A DNA stretch of 64,000 nucleotides from Bacillota bacterium (GCA_023439045.1 JAEXOY010000019.1:11562-75561); one strand, 5' to 3'. Counted from the first letter of the stretch, positions 40,460 through 50,398 are shown. The notes: a model not told the origin generated them from the letters alone. Numbers and translations are program-made.

Positions 40460-42106
40460 ATGGATAAAAAAATTTATGTAATGGGTCATAAGAACCCAGA
40501 TACCGATTCTATTTGTTCTGCAATCTCATATGCGGAATTAAAAAACAGGCAGGGAATAGGTGCTGTACCTGTTAGACTTGGTGAGCTAAATAGGGAAACC
40601 GAGTTTGTTCTCAAGTATTTTAATGTAGAAACTCCTATGCTTCTACATACCATAAAAACACAGGTTGAAGACCTGAATATGGATGTTGTAAGCCCAGTAA
40701 CTGAAGATATTTCAATCAAAACAGTTTGGACCATTATGAAAAGGGACAATATAAAGGCACTTCCCGTCGTAGATCAAAATGATAATATTATTGGTATTGT
40801 AACGTTGTCTGACATTACAGGGAAGTACATGGACGCGTGGGAGAATAATTTGATTGTATCTAGCCGTACACCATTAAAAAACCTGATTGAAACTCTCAAT
40901 GCAGAACTTCTTACGGGAAATCATGAGGATTTCGATACAACGGGTAAAGTGGTAATAGCTACGCAGTCACCTCAGGACCTTCCTCAGTATGTTGAACAAG
41001 GCGATATAGTAATAGCTGGAAATAATTCTGACAATCTATTTGCCGCAATTGAGCTTGGTGCTAACTGCTTGATAATTTCCTGTGGTGGCGAAACCAATCC
41101 AAAGATTATTGAGGCTGCAAAAGAGAAAAAATGTATTGTTTTAAAAACAATGACAGATACTTTTACTACTTCAAGACTAATAAATCAAAGTATCCCTGTA
41201 GGCTTTACTATGAGCAGCAAAAACCTGATTTATTTTAATGTTGATGATTTCGTGGATGATATTAAGGATAAAATGCTTCAAACCAGATATAGAAGTTACC
41301 CTGTACTTGATAATAGTGGTAAGGTCAAGGGTATGATTTCAAGATATCACCTCATATCTCAAAATAGAAAAAAGATAATTCTATTAGACCACAATGAGAA
41401 GTCCCAAACAATTAATGGAGTGGAGCAGGCCGATATCTTAGAGATTATTGACCACCACAGGGTAGGGGACATTCAGACGGTAAAGCCTGTTATATTTAGA
41501 AATGAGACTGTAGGGTGCACTGCAACTATTATTGCTAGCATATACTATGAGAATGGTATGCGTCCTTCCAAACAAATTGCAGGCTTGCTGTGTGCAGCTA
41601 TTATATCTGATACAATGAATTTCAAGTCTCCAACCAAAACTTTGAAAGACGTACAGATGGCAGAAAGGCTTTCACAGATAGCTGATATAAATATTCCTGA
41701 GTTCGCCCGTGAAATGTTTAAGGCAGGCTCCTCTATTGTCGGTATGAGTGAGAAGGATATATTGTATAATGACTTTAAGGATTATTACCTTGATAAGTTT
41801 AAGGTTGGAATAGGACAGATAAATACTATTGCTCATACTGCTGATGAAGATAGCATGAAAGAAATCAAACAAAAACTTTTGGAATATATGGAACAAAAAT
41901 GTGAGCAGAAGTCTTATAGTCTTTTAATGCTAATGCTGACGGATATTTTCAATGAATGCACTGAGGTACTGTATGTTGGTTCAGAAAGATGGATTTTGAG
42001 TAAGGCGTTTAATGTGAGCGCAGATGAGAATACAGCATTTATGCCTGGAATGGTATCTAGAAAGCAGCAGATTGTACCTAGACTTGCGGTTGCATTGCAG
42101 CAATAG
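40460..42106 (+). CDS. ppaC: Manganese-dependent inorganic pyrophosphatase with CBS and DRTGG domains
   Basis: The 548-residue family II pyrophosphatase has DHH-family motifs GHKNPDTDSICSA at the N terminus and LLDHNEKSQ and DHHRVGD later. The DHH domain is interrupted by two CBS domains (about residues 70-120 and 250-300) around a DRTGG domain, and DHHA2 follows at the C terminus (RKQQIVPRLAV). It hydrolyses pyrophosphate to phosphate in the cytoplasm. CBS-containing versions are known to be inhibited by AMP/ADP and activated by ATP or diadenosine polyphosphates. Ends at a terminator shared with the convergent clpB. Confidence 0.92.
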   Translation: MDKKIYVMGHKNPDTDSICSAISYAELKNRQGIGAVPVRLGELNRETEFVLKYFNVETPMLLHTIKTQVEDLNMDVVSPVTEDISIKTVWTIMKRDNIKALPVVDQNDNIIGIVTLSDITGKYMDAWENNLIVSSRTPLKNLIETLNAELLTGNHEDFDTTGKVVIATQSPQDLPQYVEQGDIVIAGNNSDNLFAAIELGANCLIISCGGETNPKIIEAAKEKKCIVLKTMTDTFTTSRLINQSIPVGFTMSSKNLIYFNVDDFVDDIKDKMLQTRYRSYPVLDNSGKVKGMISRYHLISQNRKKIILLDHNEKSQTINGVEQADILEIIDHHRVGDIQTVKPVIFRNETVGCTATIIASIYYENGMRPSKQIAGLLCAAIISDTMNFKSPTKTLKDVQMAERLSQIADINIPEFAREMFKAGSSIVGMSEKDILYNDFKDYYLDKFKVGIGQINTIAHTADEDSMKEIKQKLLEYMEQKCEQKSYSLLMLMLTDIFNECTEVLYVGSERWILSKAFNVSADENTAFMPGMVSRKQQIVPRLAVALQQ

Positions 42107-42210
42107 ACTATATAGGCTATACGTTGCATTATTTATATACCTACACATAAGGCATAAGCTGATGGCATATGTTGAGCAATGAATTTTAAAAATATAGTTA
42201 ATCACATAGA

Positions 42211-42240
42211 AAACGGGGTGACCTTGTCACCCCGTTTTTT
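42211..42240. terminator. Bidirectional terminator between ppaC and clpB
   Basis: AAACGGGGTGAC / GTCACCCCGTTT with a 3-nt loop, T-run on the plus strand and A-run/T-run on the minus strand. Convergent genes meet here. Confidence 0.9.
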
Positions 42241-42252
42241 AACTATTTATCA

Positions 42253-44844
42253 CTACTGTGCTTTAACTACAAGTCCACCATCTACAGCATCAATGAGTAC
42301 GGTCTTTCCATCATAGACCTCACCCTTAATAATTCTTCTGCCTATTTCAGTTTCAACAAACTTTTGTATAAATCTCTTTACTGGTCGTGCACCAAACTCA
42401 GGTGTATATGACTTGTCAGCAATATACTGTTTTGCACCTTCAGTAACATTGAGGTTTATTTTTCTATCATCAAGCCTTTTTCTGATATCGTCTAGAGACA
42501 AATCAATAATTCTCACGATTTCTTCTTTGCGAAGAGGCTTGAATAGTACAATTTCATCTATTCTGTTTATAAATTCAGGTCTGAAATGCTGCTTTAAATC
42601 TGCCATTACAGCATTTTCAGTAGAAAAATCAATGTCACCAGTCTTGTTGATACCTGCTAAAAGTCTTTGGCTTCCAATATTTGAAGTCATTATAATAACA
42701 GTGTTCTTAAAGTCAACTGTTCTTCCTTGACTGTCAGTAAGTCGACCATCGTCCAATAATTGAAGTAATACATTGAAAACCTCGGGATGTGCCTTTTCTA
42801 TTTCGTCAAACAATATTACACAATAAGGCTTTCTTCTGACTGCCTCAGTAAGCTGTCCACCTTCTTCATAGCCAACATATCCTGGAGGGGCACCTATAAG
42901 CCTTGCAACAGCATGCTTTTCCATATATTCTGACATATCAATTCTAACAACGTTTTCTTCACTATCAAACAGTGCTTGAGATAAAGCCTTTGCCAGCTCG
43001 GTTTTACCAACGCCTGTTGGGCCCAAGAAGATAAAGGAGCCAATTGGTTTTCTCATATCCTTAAGACCTGAACGTGCACGAATTACAGCATCACATACCG
43101 CGTTTACAGCTTCATCCTGTCCGATTACTCTATTGTGTAATGTGCTGTCAAGATTGAGTAGCTTATCGCGTTCGTTTTCTACAAGCCTTGTAACAGGTAT
43201 ACCTGTCCAACGAGAAACTATCTCGGAAATTTCTTCTTCGGTTACTTCTTCTTTTAGATAGCGAATATCAATGCTTTTCTTTCTTTCTTTTTCTTGTTCT
43301 AGCTGTTTTTTTAGTTCGGGAAGCTGACCATGCTGTAGAACTGCAAGCTTTTCAAGGTCATATTTTCTCTCAGCTTCTTCGATCTGATGTTTTACGTCTT
43401 CAATCTGAAGTTTTATTTCTTTTTCACGCTTAATGTTTTCTTTCTCCATCTCCCATTGAGCCTTCATATGTTCAGAGCTTTCTTTAAGTGAAGTTAGCTC
43501 CTGCATAATCTTACCCAATCTTTCAAGAGAAGCACTATCTTCCTCCTTTTTGAGAGCTTGCTTTTCTATTTCTAATAGCATAATTCTTCGTGAAATCTCG
43601 TCAAGCTCTGTAGGCATGCTGTCTATCTCAGTTCTAATCATAGCAGCAGCTTCATCCATTAGGTCGATTGCCTTATCCGGCAAAAATCTATCACTGATGT
43701 AGCGATTTGAAAGTACTGCACAAGATACTATTGCGTTATCAGTAATTCTTACACCATGATGAATCTCAAACTTTTCTTTAAGTCCCCTTAGTATTGAGAT
43801 AGTATCCTCAACAGTTGGCTGGTCTACCATAATGGTTTGGAAACGTCTTTCAAGAGCAGCATCCTTTTCAATATATTTCTTGTATTCGTCCAGTGTGGTT
43901 GCTCCGATACAATGCAACTCACCTCTAGCTAATTTGGGCTTGAGCAGATTGCCTGCATCCATCGCGCCTTCGGCTTTACCAGCACCCACTATATTGTGCA
44001 GCTCATCAATAAACAGAATAATTCTGCCATTTGAGTTTTCTACATCAGTTAGTACTGCTTTAAGCCTTTCCTCAAACTCTCCTCTATACTTTGCTCCTGC
44101 AATAAGAGAACCCATATCCAGTGCAAAGATTGTTTTGTCCTTTAAGCCCTCAGGGACATCTCCACTCAAAATTCTTTGTGCAAGTCCTTCAACAACAGCT
44201 GTTTTACCTACACCAGGTTCTCCTATTAGAACAGGATTGTTTTTTGTTCTTCGGGATAAAATACGGATAGCTCTTCTAATCTCAGAGTCTCTACCAATAA
44301 CGGGGTCAAGCTTTCCAAGCCTTGCAAGCTCGACAAGGTCTCTACCAAAACGCTTGAGAGAGTCATAGGTTTCCTCGGGGTTTTTGGAGGTAATCCTCTG
44401 ATTGCTTCTCACTTTCTGAAGTGCCTCCATAAACTTTTCAAGGGTAATACCATGCTTTTTAAATATATCAGTTGAAGGTGTTTTTCTTTCTTTAATTAGT
44501 GAAATAAAAATATGCTCCACACCTACATAATCATCCTTAAACTTCTTTGCTTCATCTTCTGCGGATAATACAATCTCATTAAATCTGCGAGTAGCATATA
44601 AATCGGAGGCACCGCTGCCATACACCTTGGGTACCTTTGCAAGCTCATTTTCAACGTCCTTCTGATATAAGGGGAGATTAATTCCCATATAGGCTAATAG
44701 CTTTGGAATAAGCCCATCTTCCTGAATGATGGCAGAGTAGTGTATGTGCTCTCCATCAACCTGCTGATGCCCCATTCTAACAGCGATATCCTGTGTTGTT
44801 GCAAGCACCATTTGCGCTTTCTCAGTAAACTTCTCTAAATTCAT
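42253..44844 (-). CDS. clpB: Disaggregase ClpB (Hsp100 AAA+ chaperone)
   Basis: The start is taken at the second ATG (44844), giving MNLEKFTEKAQMVLATTQ, the usual ClpB N terminus; AAAGGA stands upstream. The 863-residue protein has the Clp N domain, AAA-1 with Walker A GEPGVGKTAVVEG, a long middle coiled-coil M domain (about residues 405-525), AAA-2 with GPTGVGKTELAKAL, and the C-terminal SRFIQKFVE-like region. ClpB extracts polypeptides from aggregates together with DnaK. Two CtsR-type boxes upstream (44925-44941 and 45010-45026) indicate control by CtsR heat-shock repression. Confidence 0.95.
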   Translation of the reverse strand: MNLEKFTEKAQMVLATTQDIAVRMGHQQVDGEHIHYSAIIQEDGLIPKLLAYMGINLPLYQKDVENELAKVPKVYGSGASDLYATRRFNEIVLSAEDEAKKFKDDYVGVEHIFISLIKERKTPSTDIFKKHGITLEKFMEALQKVRSNQRITSKNPEETYDSLKRFGRDLVELARLGKLDPVIGRDSEIRRAIRILSRRTKNNPVLIGEPGVGKTAVVEGLAQRILSGDVPEGLKDKTIFALDMGSLIAGAKYRGEFEERLKAVLTDVENSNGRIILFIDELHNIVGAGKAEGAMDAGNLLKPKLARGELHCIGATTLDEYKKYIEKDAALERRFQTIMVDQPTVEDTISILRGLKEKFEIHHGVRITDNAIVSCAVLSNRYISDRFLPDKAIDLMDEAAAMIRTEIDSMPTELDEISRRIMLLEIEKQALKKEEDSASLERLGKIMQELTSLKESSEHMKAQWEMEKENIKREKEIKLQIEDVKHQIEEAERKYDLEKLAVLQHGQLPELKKQLEQEKERKKSIDIRYLKEEVTEEEISEIVSRWTGIPVTRLVENERDKLLNLDSTLHNRVIGQDEAVNAVCDAVIRARSGLKDMRKPIGSFIFLGPTGVGKTELAKALSQALFDSEENVVRIDMSEYMEKHAVARLIGAPPGYVGYEEGGQLTEAVRRKPYCVILFDEIEKAHPEVFNVLLQLLDDGRLTDSQGRTVDFKNTVIIMTSNIGSQRLLAGINKTGDIDFSTENAVMADLKQHFRPEFINRIDEIVLFKPLRKEEIVRIIDLSLDDIRKRLDDRKINLNVTEGAKQYIADKSYTPEFGARPVKRFIQKFVETEIGRRIIKGEVYDGKTVLIDAVDGGLVVKAQ

Positions 44845-44924
44845 TTCTACCATCCTTTCATATATATCAATTATTATTTACTATACGGTTCTATTTCTAT
44901 TGTTTTAAAGTATTGTTTAGTGTC

Positions 44925-44941
44925 TTTGACTTTCTTTGACC
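44925..44941 (-). promoter_or_regulatory. CtsR operator upstream of clpB
   Basis: On the minus strand GGTCAAAGAAAGTCAAA matches the CtsR heptad consensus (R)GTCAAA-NAN-RGTCAAA, 80 bp upstream of the clpB start. Confidence 0.85.
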
Positions 44942-45009
44942 TTAAAGGTCTAAAAAAAGAAAATGGATAACCACTTTTTCTTAAAGGTATTAAATCAGAA
45001 CTCAGAGTA

Positions 45010-45026
45010 TCTGACTTTATCTGACC
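45010..45026 (-). promoter_or_regulatory. Second, degenerate CtsR-like box
   Basis: On the minus strand GGTCAGATAAAGTCAGA is a two-mismatch version of the same direct heptad repeat, 85 bp further upstream. Confidence 0.6.
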
Positions 45027-45381
45027 TTAAAAACATAATACTAAAAATTAGCACAAGAGGCAATATCCAATATTGATTAAAGGTACCAAGTATGACGAGT
45101 TTTTTACAATTATCTTGATATTGCTTTAATTATCATTAGATTATCTCTTGCACAATTAATAGAGTATATGAATTCCCCAAAAATTCTGTTCATACAATTT
45201 TAGAAGTTTCCTAGTTTATATAAATAAAATATTCTATTTTGAAATTTCATAAAGAGGGTAAATAATAATAGACATGTTTAATAACTAGAATGAGTTGCAT
45301 AAATAGTTATGTAGACAGTTGTAACATAGTCGAAAAATATAGTATTATTGTATATATAAATAATTTTTGTTGGAGGGTAAT
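45027..45381. other. AT-rich intergenic region clpB / chemoreceptor
   Basis: No gene is seen. TATAGTATTATTGTATATAT near 45337 offers -10 elements for the plus-strand chemoreceptor, and GGAGG at 45372-45376 is its ribosome binding site. Confidence 0.35.
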
Positions 45382-46854
45382 ATGATTAGTTTTGGGAAGA
45401 AAAACTGCGGAGAAGCGTGTCAAATAATGGATTATGTTGAAAAACAATTACAAGGTGTAAAATTACCTAAGCCTGCTGTAGAATACGGTATACATAAAAA
45501 CGTTTTGTCTTTATTCTCTAAATTTCTAGAAAATGAAGAAAAGATATCCCATCTTTCCGACAAAGCATTAATGGAAACAACAAAATTGAGTAGCTTTGAT
45601 GTTGAAATGTCCTTTATTGCCAAAGAAATTAATGAGTTTGCTGAGGAAATGACAGAAGTAAGTGAATCTAATATGGCAATGGTACAACAAGTAACTGCAA
45701 GCATGGATCAGGTAAACGACTCGATCATCGCCCAGGAAAGGACACTGAGTACTATTACTGAGCAAGCTAATATTTTAATTGAACAAAACAACAATAGCCT
45801 TGAGCAATTAGGTAGCATTAATAAGCTCAGACAGGACGTTATACAAGATGCTGAGGATATGTCTAAAAAAATAAAAATACTTGTTGATTTAACTAACAAG
45901 GTTAATCAGATTGTTTATGGAGTTAGGCAAATTGCTGAACAGACAAATCTATTGGCACTTAATGCTTCTATAGAGGCAGCACGTGCAGGAGAACATGGCA
46001 GGGGCTTTGCTGTGGTAGCAGACGAGATTAGAAATCTAGCAGACAACACCAAAAAAGAGTTAGCAGGAATGCTGAATTTTATGAAGGAAATACATACTGC
46101 TGCAAATGAAGGTCAGGAAAGTATGGCCAACACAATGCAATCAACTTTGGATATGTCGGAAAAAATTGAAATAGTGAATAAGTCAATTGTTGATAACGTT
46201 CAAAATTTAGAAAATAGTGTCAAGAGTATTAATGAACTTTCTGCATCCATGCAGTATGTAACTGCAGCAACTGATGAGATAAATGCGGCTATGAAAACAG
46301 CGGCTGTAGAATCAGAACGTATGGCAATAATGAACAAGAGAATGGTTAGTGAATCCGCAACCGCCTCTAGTTCTGCTGCTAAAATCTCTGAAATTGACAA
46401 CGCTTTTACTCAAATCACCAAGGGCTTGAATGCACTATTGCAAGGCGGCATACATGCTATGAGTAATGAAAAATTCATTGAAAATATAGAGTCGGCAAAG
46501 AAGGGGCACGCAACATGGCTGGACAAGCTTAAAAAAATGGCAGAGGATATGGATATTCAGCCGCTTCAGACAAATAGTAAGAAGTGTGCATTTGGACATT
46601 TTTATGAAGCAATTGATGTTACGAGTCCTTTGATCATTAATGATTGGAAAGAGGTAAGCACTTACCACAGCTCATTCCATAGTCAAGGAGATATTGTAAT
46701 TGAAGCAATAAGAAACAAGGATGTTATTGCTATAAAAGAAGGTCTTAATAAGGCAGAAATGTATTCTCAAAAAATATTCTCAATACTTGATGCTATTGAA
46801 GCAAAGGTTAGGTTAGCTACAAAGAATGGGGATCAAATATTTAAAACTAAGTAA
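45382..46854 (+). CDS. Soluble methyl-accepting chemotaxis protein with C-terminal CZB zinc domain
   Basis: The ATG at 45382 lies 6 bp after GGAGG; a TTG at 45367 lies before that site. The 490-residue protein has no membrane segment. Most of it is the coiled-coil signalling domain with the hairpin tip EQTNLLALNASIEAARAGEHGRGFAVVADEIRNLA, which contacts CheA/CheW. The C terminus is a chemoreceptor zinc-binding domain: GHATWLDKLKK, KKCAFGHFYEA and YHSSFHSQGD supply the H-C-H-H ligands. CZB receptors sense zinc occupancy or oxidants such as hypochlorite. It would work at a cytoplasmic receptor array. Confidence 0.9.
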   Translation: MISFGKKNCGEACQIMDYVEKQLQGVKLPKPAVEYGIHKNVLSLFSKFLENEEKISHLSDKALMETTKLSSFDVEMSFIAKEINEFAEEMTEVSESNMAMVQQVTASMDQVNDSIIAQERTLSTITEQANILIEQNNNSLEQLGSINKLRQDVIQDAEDMSKKIKILVDLTNKVNQIVYGVRQIAEQTNLLALNASIEAARAGEHGRGFAVVADEIRNLADNTKKELAGMLNFMKEIHTAANEGQESMANTMQSTLDMSEKIEIVNKSIVDNVQNLENSVKSINELSASMQYVTAATDEINAAMKTAAVESERMAIMNKRMVSESATASSSAAKISEIDNAFTQITKGLNALLQGGIHAMSNEKFIENIESAKKGHATWLDKLKKMAEDMDIQPLQTNSKKCAFGHFYEAIDVTSPLIINDWKEVSTYHSSFHSQGDIVIEAIRNKDVIAIKEGLNKAEMYSQKIFSILDAIEAKVRLATKNGDQIFKTK

Positions 46855-46938
46855 AGAGAATACACTTTCTACATAATAAAGATTATATTCTACAGTTTAT
46901 ATGAGTATGTATTCTAAATGTATTATTTTTTAAAAATG

Positions 46939-47040
46939 TTGCACATTATTAAAAGGTATGTTATACTAGCTAGCGGAAAAATACACACGCACTTTACTAG
47001 TTAAAGTGGTAACAAATCTTTAAGTTATTCATTTTTAAGT
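46939..47040 (+). promoter_or_regulatory. Promoter and leader of rpsB
   Basis: -35 TTGCAC (46939-46944) and -10 TATACT (46962-46967) are 17 bp apart. The roughly 100-nt untranslated leader contains a CACTTTA / TAAAGTG hairpin (near 46990-47008) and a GCGGCGG segment, which may take part in S2-mediated feedback as known for rpsB leaders in other bacteria. Confidence 0.65.
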
Positions 47041-47073
47041 GCGGCGGTATTAACTTTAACGGAGGTGTTTAAT

Positions 47074-47817
47074 ATGTCAGTTATTTCAATGAAACAATTG
47101 TTGGAGGCAGGTGTTCACTTCGGTCACCAGACTAGAAGATGGAACCCAAAGATGGCAGAATACATTTTTACAGAGCGTAATGGTATCTACATCATTGATC
47201 TTCAGAAGACAGTAAAAAAGGTTGAGGATGCTTACTACTTCGTAAGAGAAGTTGCAATGAATGGACAGGATGTTCTTTTCGTTGGTACAAAGAAGCAGGC
47301 TCAGGATTCAATCAAGGAAGAGGCTGAAAGAAGTGGTCAGTTCTTCGTAAACAACAGATGGTTGGGCGGTATGCTCACAAACTTCAAGACTATCAGAAAG
47401 AGAATTGAAAGACTCAATAGCTTAAACGCTATGGAAGCTGATGGAACATTTGAAGTACTTCCTAAGAAGGAAGTTATCAAGCTCAAGAAGGAAATGGCAG
47501 ATCTTGAAAAGAACCTTGGCGGTATCAAGACTATGAAGAAGATTCCAGGAGCTATGTTCGTTGTTGACCCACGCAAAGAAAGAAACGCTATTCTAGAAGC
47601 TAGAAAGCTCGGTATACCAGTTGTAGCTATAGTTGATACAAACTGTGACCCAGATGAGGTAGACTTCGTAATTCCTGGTAATGATGATGCTATCAGAGCT
47701 GTAAAGCTTATTGCAGCTAAAGTTGCAGATGCTATTATCGAAGGTCGTCAGGGGGAACAATTAGCTCCTGAAGCGGCTAATGAATCAGCTGAAGAAGTTG
47801 CTGAAGTAGCAGAGTAA
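47074..47817 (+). CDS. rpsB: 30S ribosomal protein S2
   Basis: The ATG at 47074 follows GGAGGTG and gives MSVISMKQLLEAGVHFGHQTRRWNPKM, the universal S2 start. The 247-residue product includes GTKKQAQDSIKEEAERSGQFFVNNRWLGGMLTNF, IPGAMFVVDPRKERNAILEARKLGIPVVAIVDTNCDPDEVDFVIPGNDDAIRA and an acidic tail. S2 is added late to the 30S head and helps bind S1 or mRNA. It is followed by tsf, as in most bacteria. Codon use is markedly more biased than in the island genes, as for highly expressed genes. Confidence 0.97.
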   Translation: MSVISMKQLLEAGVHFGHQTRRWNPKMAEYIFTERNGIYIIDLQKTVKKVEDAYYFVREVAMNGQDVLFVGTKKQAQDSIKEEAERSGQFFVNNRWLGGMLTNFKTIRKRIERLNSLNAMEADGTFEVLPKKEVIKLKKEMADLEKNLGGIKTMKKIPGAMFVVDPRKERNAILEARKLGIPVVAIVDTNCDPDEVDFVIPGNDDAIRAVKLIAAKVADAIIEGRQGEQLAPEAANESAEEVAEVAE

Positions 47818-47830
47818 TTTAAATTATTAT

Positions 47831-47858
47831 GGTCTTCAGTCCATACGGGCTGAAGACC
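47831..47858 (+). terminator. Hairpin between rpsB and tsf
   Basis: GGTCTTCAG / CTGAAGACC around a 10-nt loop, without a T-run. Likely an attenuating or processing stem that lowers tsf relative to rpsB. Confidence 0.55.
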
Positions 47859-47912
47859 CTTAAATAAGTAAATAAACTATTTTCTATAAATATCGGTTTG
47901 GAGGATTAGGTC

Positions 47913-48560
47913 ATGATTACTGCTGAAATGGTAAAGCAGCTCCGCGAAAGAACCGGAGCAGGTATGATGGAGTGTAAGAGAGCCCTCACTGAAACAGAAG
48001 GAAACGAAGAGAAGGCTATTGAATACTTGAGAGAAAAGGGACTTGCATCAGCTGCTAAAAAAGCTGGTAGAGTTGCTGCAGAAGGTCTTGTTGAAGCTTA
48101 CATTCATGGTGGCGGAAGAATTGGTGTTCTCGTTGAAGTTAACATTGAAACAGACTTTGCTGCTAAGAATGAAGAGTTCAAGCAGATGGTTAAGGATATT
48201 GCAATGCAGATAGCTGCAAGCAAGCCTGAATATGTTAAGAGAGAAGATGTTCCTGCTTCAGTTATTGAAAATGAAAAGGAAATCTTAAGAGCTCAAGCAA
48301 AGAACGAAGGTAAGCCAGAAAAGATCATCGAAAAGATGGTTGAAGGAAGAATAGAAAAGTACTATTCAGAAGTTTGCTTACTTGAGCAGGCATTTATCAA
48401 AGACCCAGATATTACAGTTGGGCAACTCGTTACTCAGAAGATAGCTAAGATAGGTGAAAACATTTCTGTAAGAAGATTTGTTAGATTTGAAAGAGGCGAA
48501 GGTATCCAGAAAAAGGAAGAAAACTTTGCTGATGAAGTTATGAAACAGATAAATGGTTAA
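47913..48560 (+). CDS. tsf: Elongation factor Ts
   Basis: The 215-residue protein begins MITAEMVKQLRERTGAGMMECKRALTETEGNEEKAIEYLREKGLASAAKKAGRVAAEG, the diagnostic EF-Ts N-terminal domain, and continues with VEVNIETDFAAKNEEFK. EF-Ts exchanges GDP for GTP on EF-Tu. It is shorter than the 283-residue E. coli protein because the second core subdomain is reduced, which is normal in Clostridia. Strong terminator follows, yet pyrH starts 136 bp later. Confidence 0.97.
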   Translation: MITAEMVKQLRERTGAGMMECKRALTETEGNEEKAIEYLREKGLASAAKKAGRVAAEGLVEAYIHGGGRIGVLVEVNIETDFAAKNEEFKQMVKDIAMQIAASKPEYVKREDVPASVIENEKEILRAQAKNEGKPEKIIEKMVEGRIEKYYSEVCLLEQAFIKDPDITVGQLVTQKIAKIGENISVRRFVRFERGEGIQKKEENFADEVMKQING

Positions 48561-48565
48561 TTGAT

Positions 48566-48601
48566 AAAAGGGAACATATTATATTGTATGTTCCCTTTTT
48601 T
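48566..48601 (+). terminator. Terminator of tsf
   Basis: AAAAGGGAACATA (48566-48578) pairs with TATGTTCCCTTTT (48587-48599), followed by T. Long perfect stem. Confidence 0.9.
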
Positions 48602-48696
48602 AGCACATATTGTTTATATTTCCTGAACAACAAATAATAAATTAGATTATAATTTTTTCTTATATATAATTAGTAAATAAGTCGGGGGAGGATTCT

Positions 48697-49416
48697 ATGA
48701 TACAACCAAAGTATAAGAGAATTATGTTAAAAATCAGCGGAGAAGCTCTAGCAGGAGAGAAAAAGAACGGAATAGACTCAGATACTATTAATGAAATATG
48801 TGACAGAATACTGGAAATACACAAATTGGGTGTTGAGGTTTCCATAGTTGTTGGTGGAGGAAACTTCTGGAGAGGAAGAACAGGGGTAGGAATGGATAGA
48901 ATTACTGCTGACCATATGGGTATGTTGGCTACAGTAATAAACTCCCTTGGACTACAGGATGCACTTGAACAAAGAAATATTCCAGTAAGGGTTCAAACTG
49001 CTATAGAAATGAGACAGATTGCTGAGCCTTATATAAGAAGAAAGGCTGTAAGGCATCTTGAGAAAAAAAGAATAGTAATCTTTGCTTGTGGAACTGGTAA
49101 CCCCTATTTCTCCACGGATACTGCAGCTGCTTTACGAGCAGCCGAGATTGATGCTGACGCTATACTTATGGCTAAAAACGTAGATGGAATCTATGATTGT
49201 GACCCAAATAAGAATAAAAACGCTGTTAAATTCAATACCTTGAGTTATGAGGACTACCTCAACAAGAACCTTACAGCAATTGACCTTACAGCAGCTTCTT
49301 TCTGCAAGGACAATGCTATTCCTATGATTATATTTGGTCTTGATAATCCGGATAATATCATAAAGGCAGTAATGGGAGAAAACATTGGAACTACATTGTA
49401 CACCCAGCTTGCTTAA
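48697..49416 (+). CDS. pyrH: UMP kinase
   Basis: The 239-residue amino-acid-kinase-fold protein starts KYKRIMLKISGEALAGEKKNGID and has VVGGGNFWRGRTGVGMDRITADHMGMLATVINSL and GTGNPYFSTDTAAALRAAEI, the PyrH signature. It phosphorylates UMP to UDP for RNA and cell-wall nucleotide sugars; bacterial PyrH is hexameric, GTP-activated and UTP-inhibited. It sits in the usual rpsB-tsf-pyrH-frr order. RBS GGGGGAGG precedes the start. Confidence 0.97.
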   Translation: MIQPKYKRIMLKISGEALAGEKKNGIDSDTINEICDRILEIHKLGVEVSIVVGGGNFWRGRTGVGMDRITADHMGMLATVINSLGLQDALEQRNIPVRVQTAIEMRQIAEPYIRRKAVRHLEKKRIVIFACGTGNPYFSTDTAAALRAAEIDADAILMAKNVDGIYDCDPNKNKNAVKFNTLSYEDYLNKNLTAIDLTAASFCKDNAIPMIIFGLDNPDNIIKAVMGENIGTTLYTQLA

Positions 49417-49581
49417 TATTATTTAGCTAAAGATAATAACCTATTTTTGAATACAATAATATTGCTCTCAGGTAATTAGTGCAATATGTTTCCTACTTGT
49501 TATATATGTTGAAATATTTGATAAAAAACTGTATTATATAATTGTCGTGTTTAGCTGAGAACTTTTTATAGGAGGAGCATT

Positions 49582-50139
49582 ATGAACAAGGAGCTTTATA
49601 AACCAATCGAAGAAAAGATGAATAAAACCATACATGTCTTAAAGGATAATCTTGCTGGTATTAGAGCAGGAAGAGCAAATCCGGCAATATTAGACAAGCT
49701 ATCAATAGAGTATTATGGTGCACCTACTCCCATAACACAGATTGCAAGTGTTTCTATACCCGAAGCAAGAGTTATACTTATTCAACCATGGGAAGCAAAA
49801 CTTCTTAGGGATATTGAGAGGGAAATACTAAAATCTGATATAGGCATCAATCCAAATAATGATGGAAAGGTTATCAGGCTGGTATTCCCACCTCTTACAG
49901 AGGAAAGAAGAAAAGATCTTACCAAGACTGTTAAAAAAGACGGAGAGGAATCAAAAGTAGCTATCAGATCTATCAGAAGAGATGCAATTGAAAGCATGAA
50001 GGCAAAGAAGAAGGCATCTGAGATTACTGAGGATGACTTGAAGAACGCTGAAAAAGATATTCAGAATATCACTGATAAGTTTATTGCTGAGATTGATAAG
50101 ATAGTTGAAGCGAAGGAAAAAGAAATCATGGAGGTATAA
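49582..50139 (+). CDS. frr: Ribosome recycling factor
   Basis: The 185-residue protein has the RRF pattern: MNKTIHVLKDNLAGIRAGRANPAILDKLSIEYYGAPTPITQIASVSIPEAR, then GKVIRLVFPPLTEERRKDLTK and a helical C terminus. With EF-G it splits the post-termination ribosome. GGAGGAG lies 6 bp before the ATG. It follows pyrH after 165 bp and is 5 bp before a small unknown gene. Confidence 0.97.
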   Translation: MNKELYKPIEEKMNKTIHVLKDNLAGIRAGRANPAILDKLSIEYYGAPTPITQIASVSIPEARVILIQPWEAKLLRDIEREILKSDIGINPNNDGKVIRLVFPPLTEERRKDLTKTVKKDGEESKVAIRSIRRDAIESMKAKKKASEITEDDLKNAEKDIQNITDKFIAEIDKIVEAKEKEIMEV

Positions 50140-50144
50140 TCCTC

Positions 50145-50348
50145 ATGAAAATAGATACACTCATATTAGGGCTTAGCCTAGAGTGTGCTTTAGCTGAGTG
50201 TTTAGATAGGGGATGTGTTATTAGGCAGATTAAGCTAACCGCACCTCCTCGTACGCAAGACAGGCAATACGATAATAGCTTTAGAATAGTCAGAGTAGAC
50301 TATTTAGCTGAAAATGAAATATCTTTATTGGTATGCAAGCCCCTCTAA
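50145..50348 (+). CDS. Small conserved-position protein between frr and uppS
   Basis: The 67-residue product begins MKIDTLILGLSLECALAECL and contains RGCVIRQIKLTAPPRTQ and a beta-rich end (FRIVRVDYLAENEISLLVCKPL). Its start is 5 bp after frr, whose last codons contain a GGAGG-like GAGG site, so translation is coupled. A short CCCCTC/GAGGGG stem (50340-50358) overlaps its stop. I do not recognise the family. The intact frame, coupling and normal codon use argue that it is real. Confidence 0.7.
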   Translation: MKIDTLILGLSLECALAECLDRGCVIRQIKLTAPPRTQDRQYDNSFRIVRVDYLAENEISLLVCKPL

Positions 50349-50398
50349 TTATGAGGGGTTATTTTCAAATACGAATAACTGGTGGTGGGGAGTAAAAA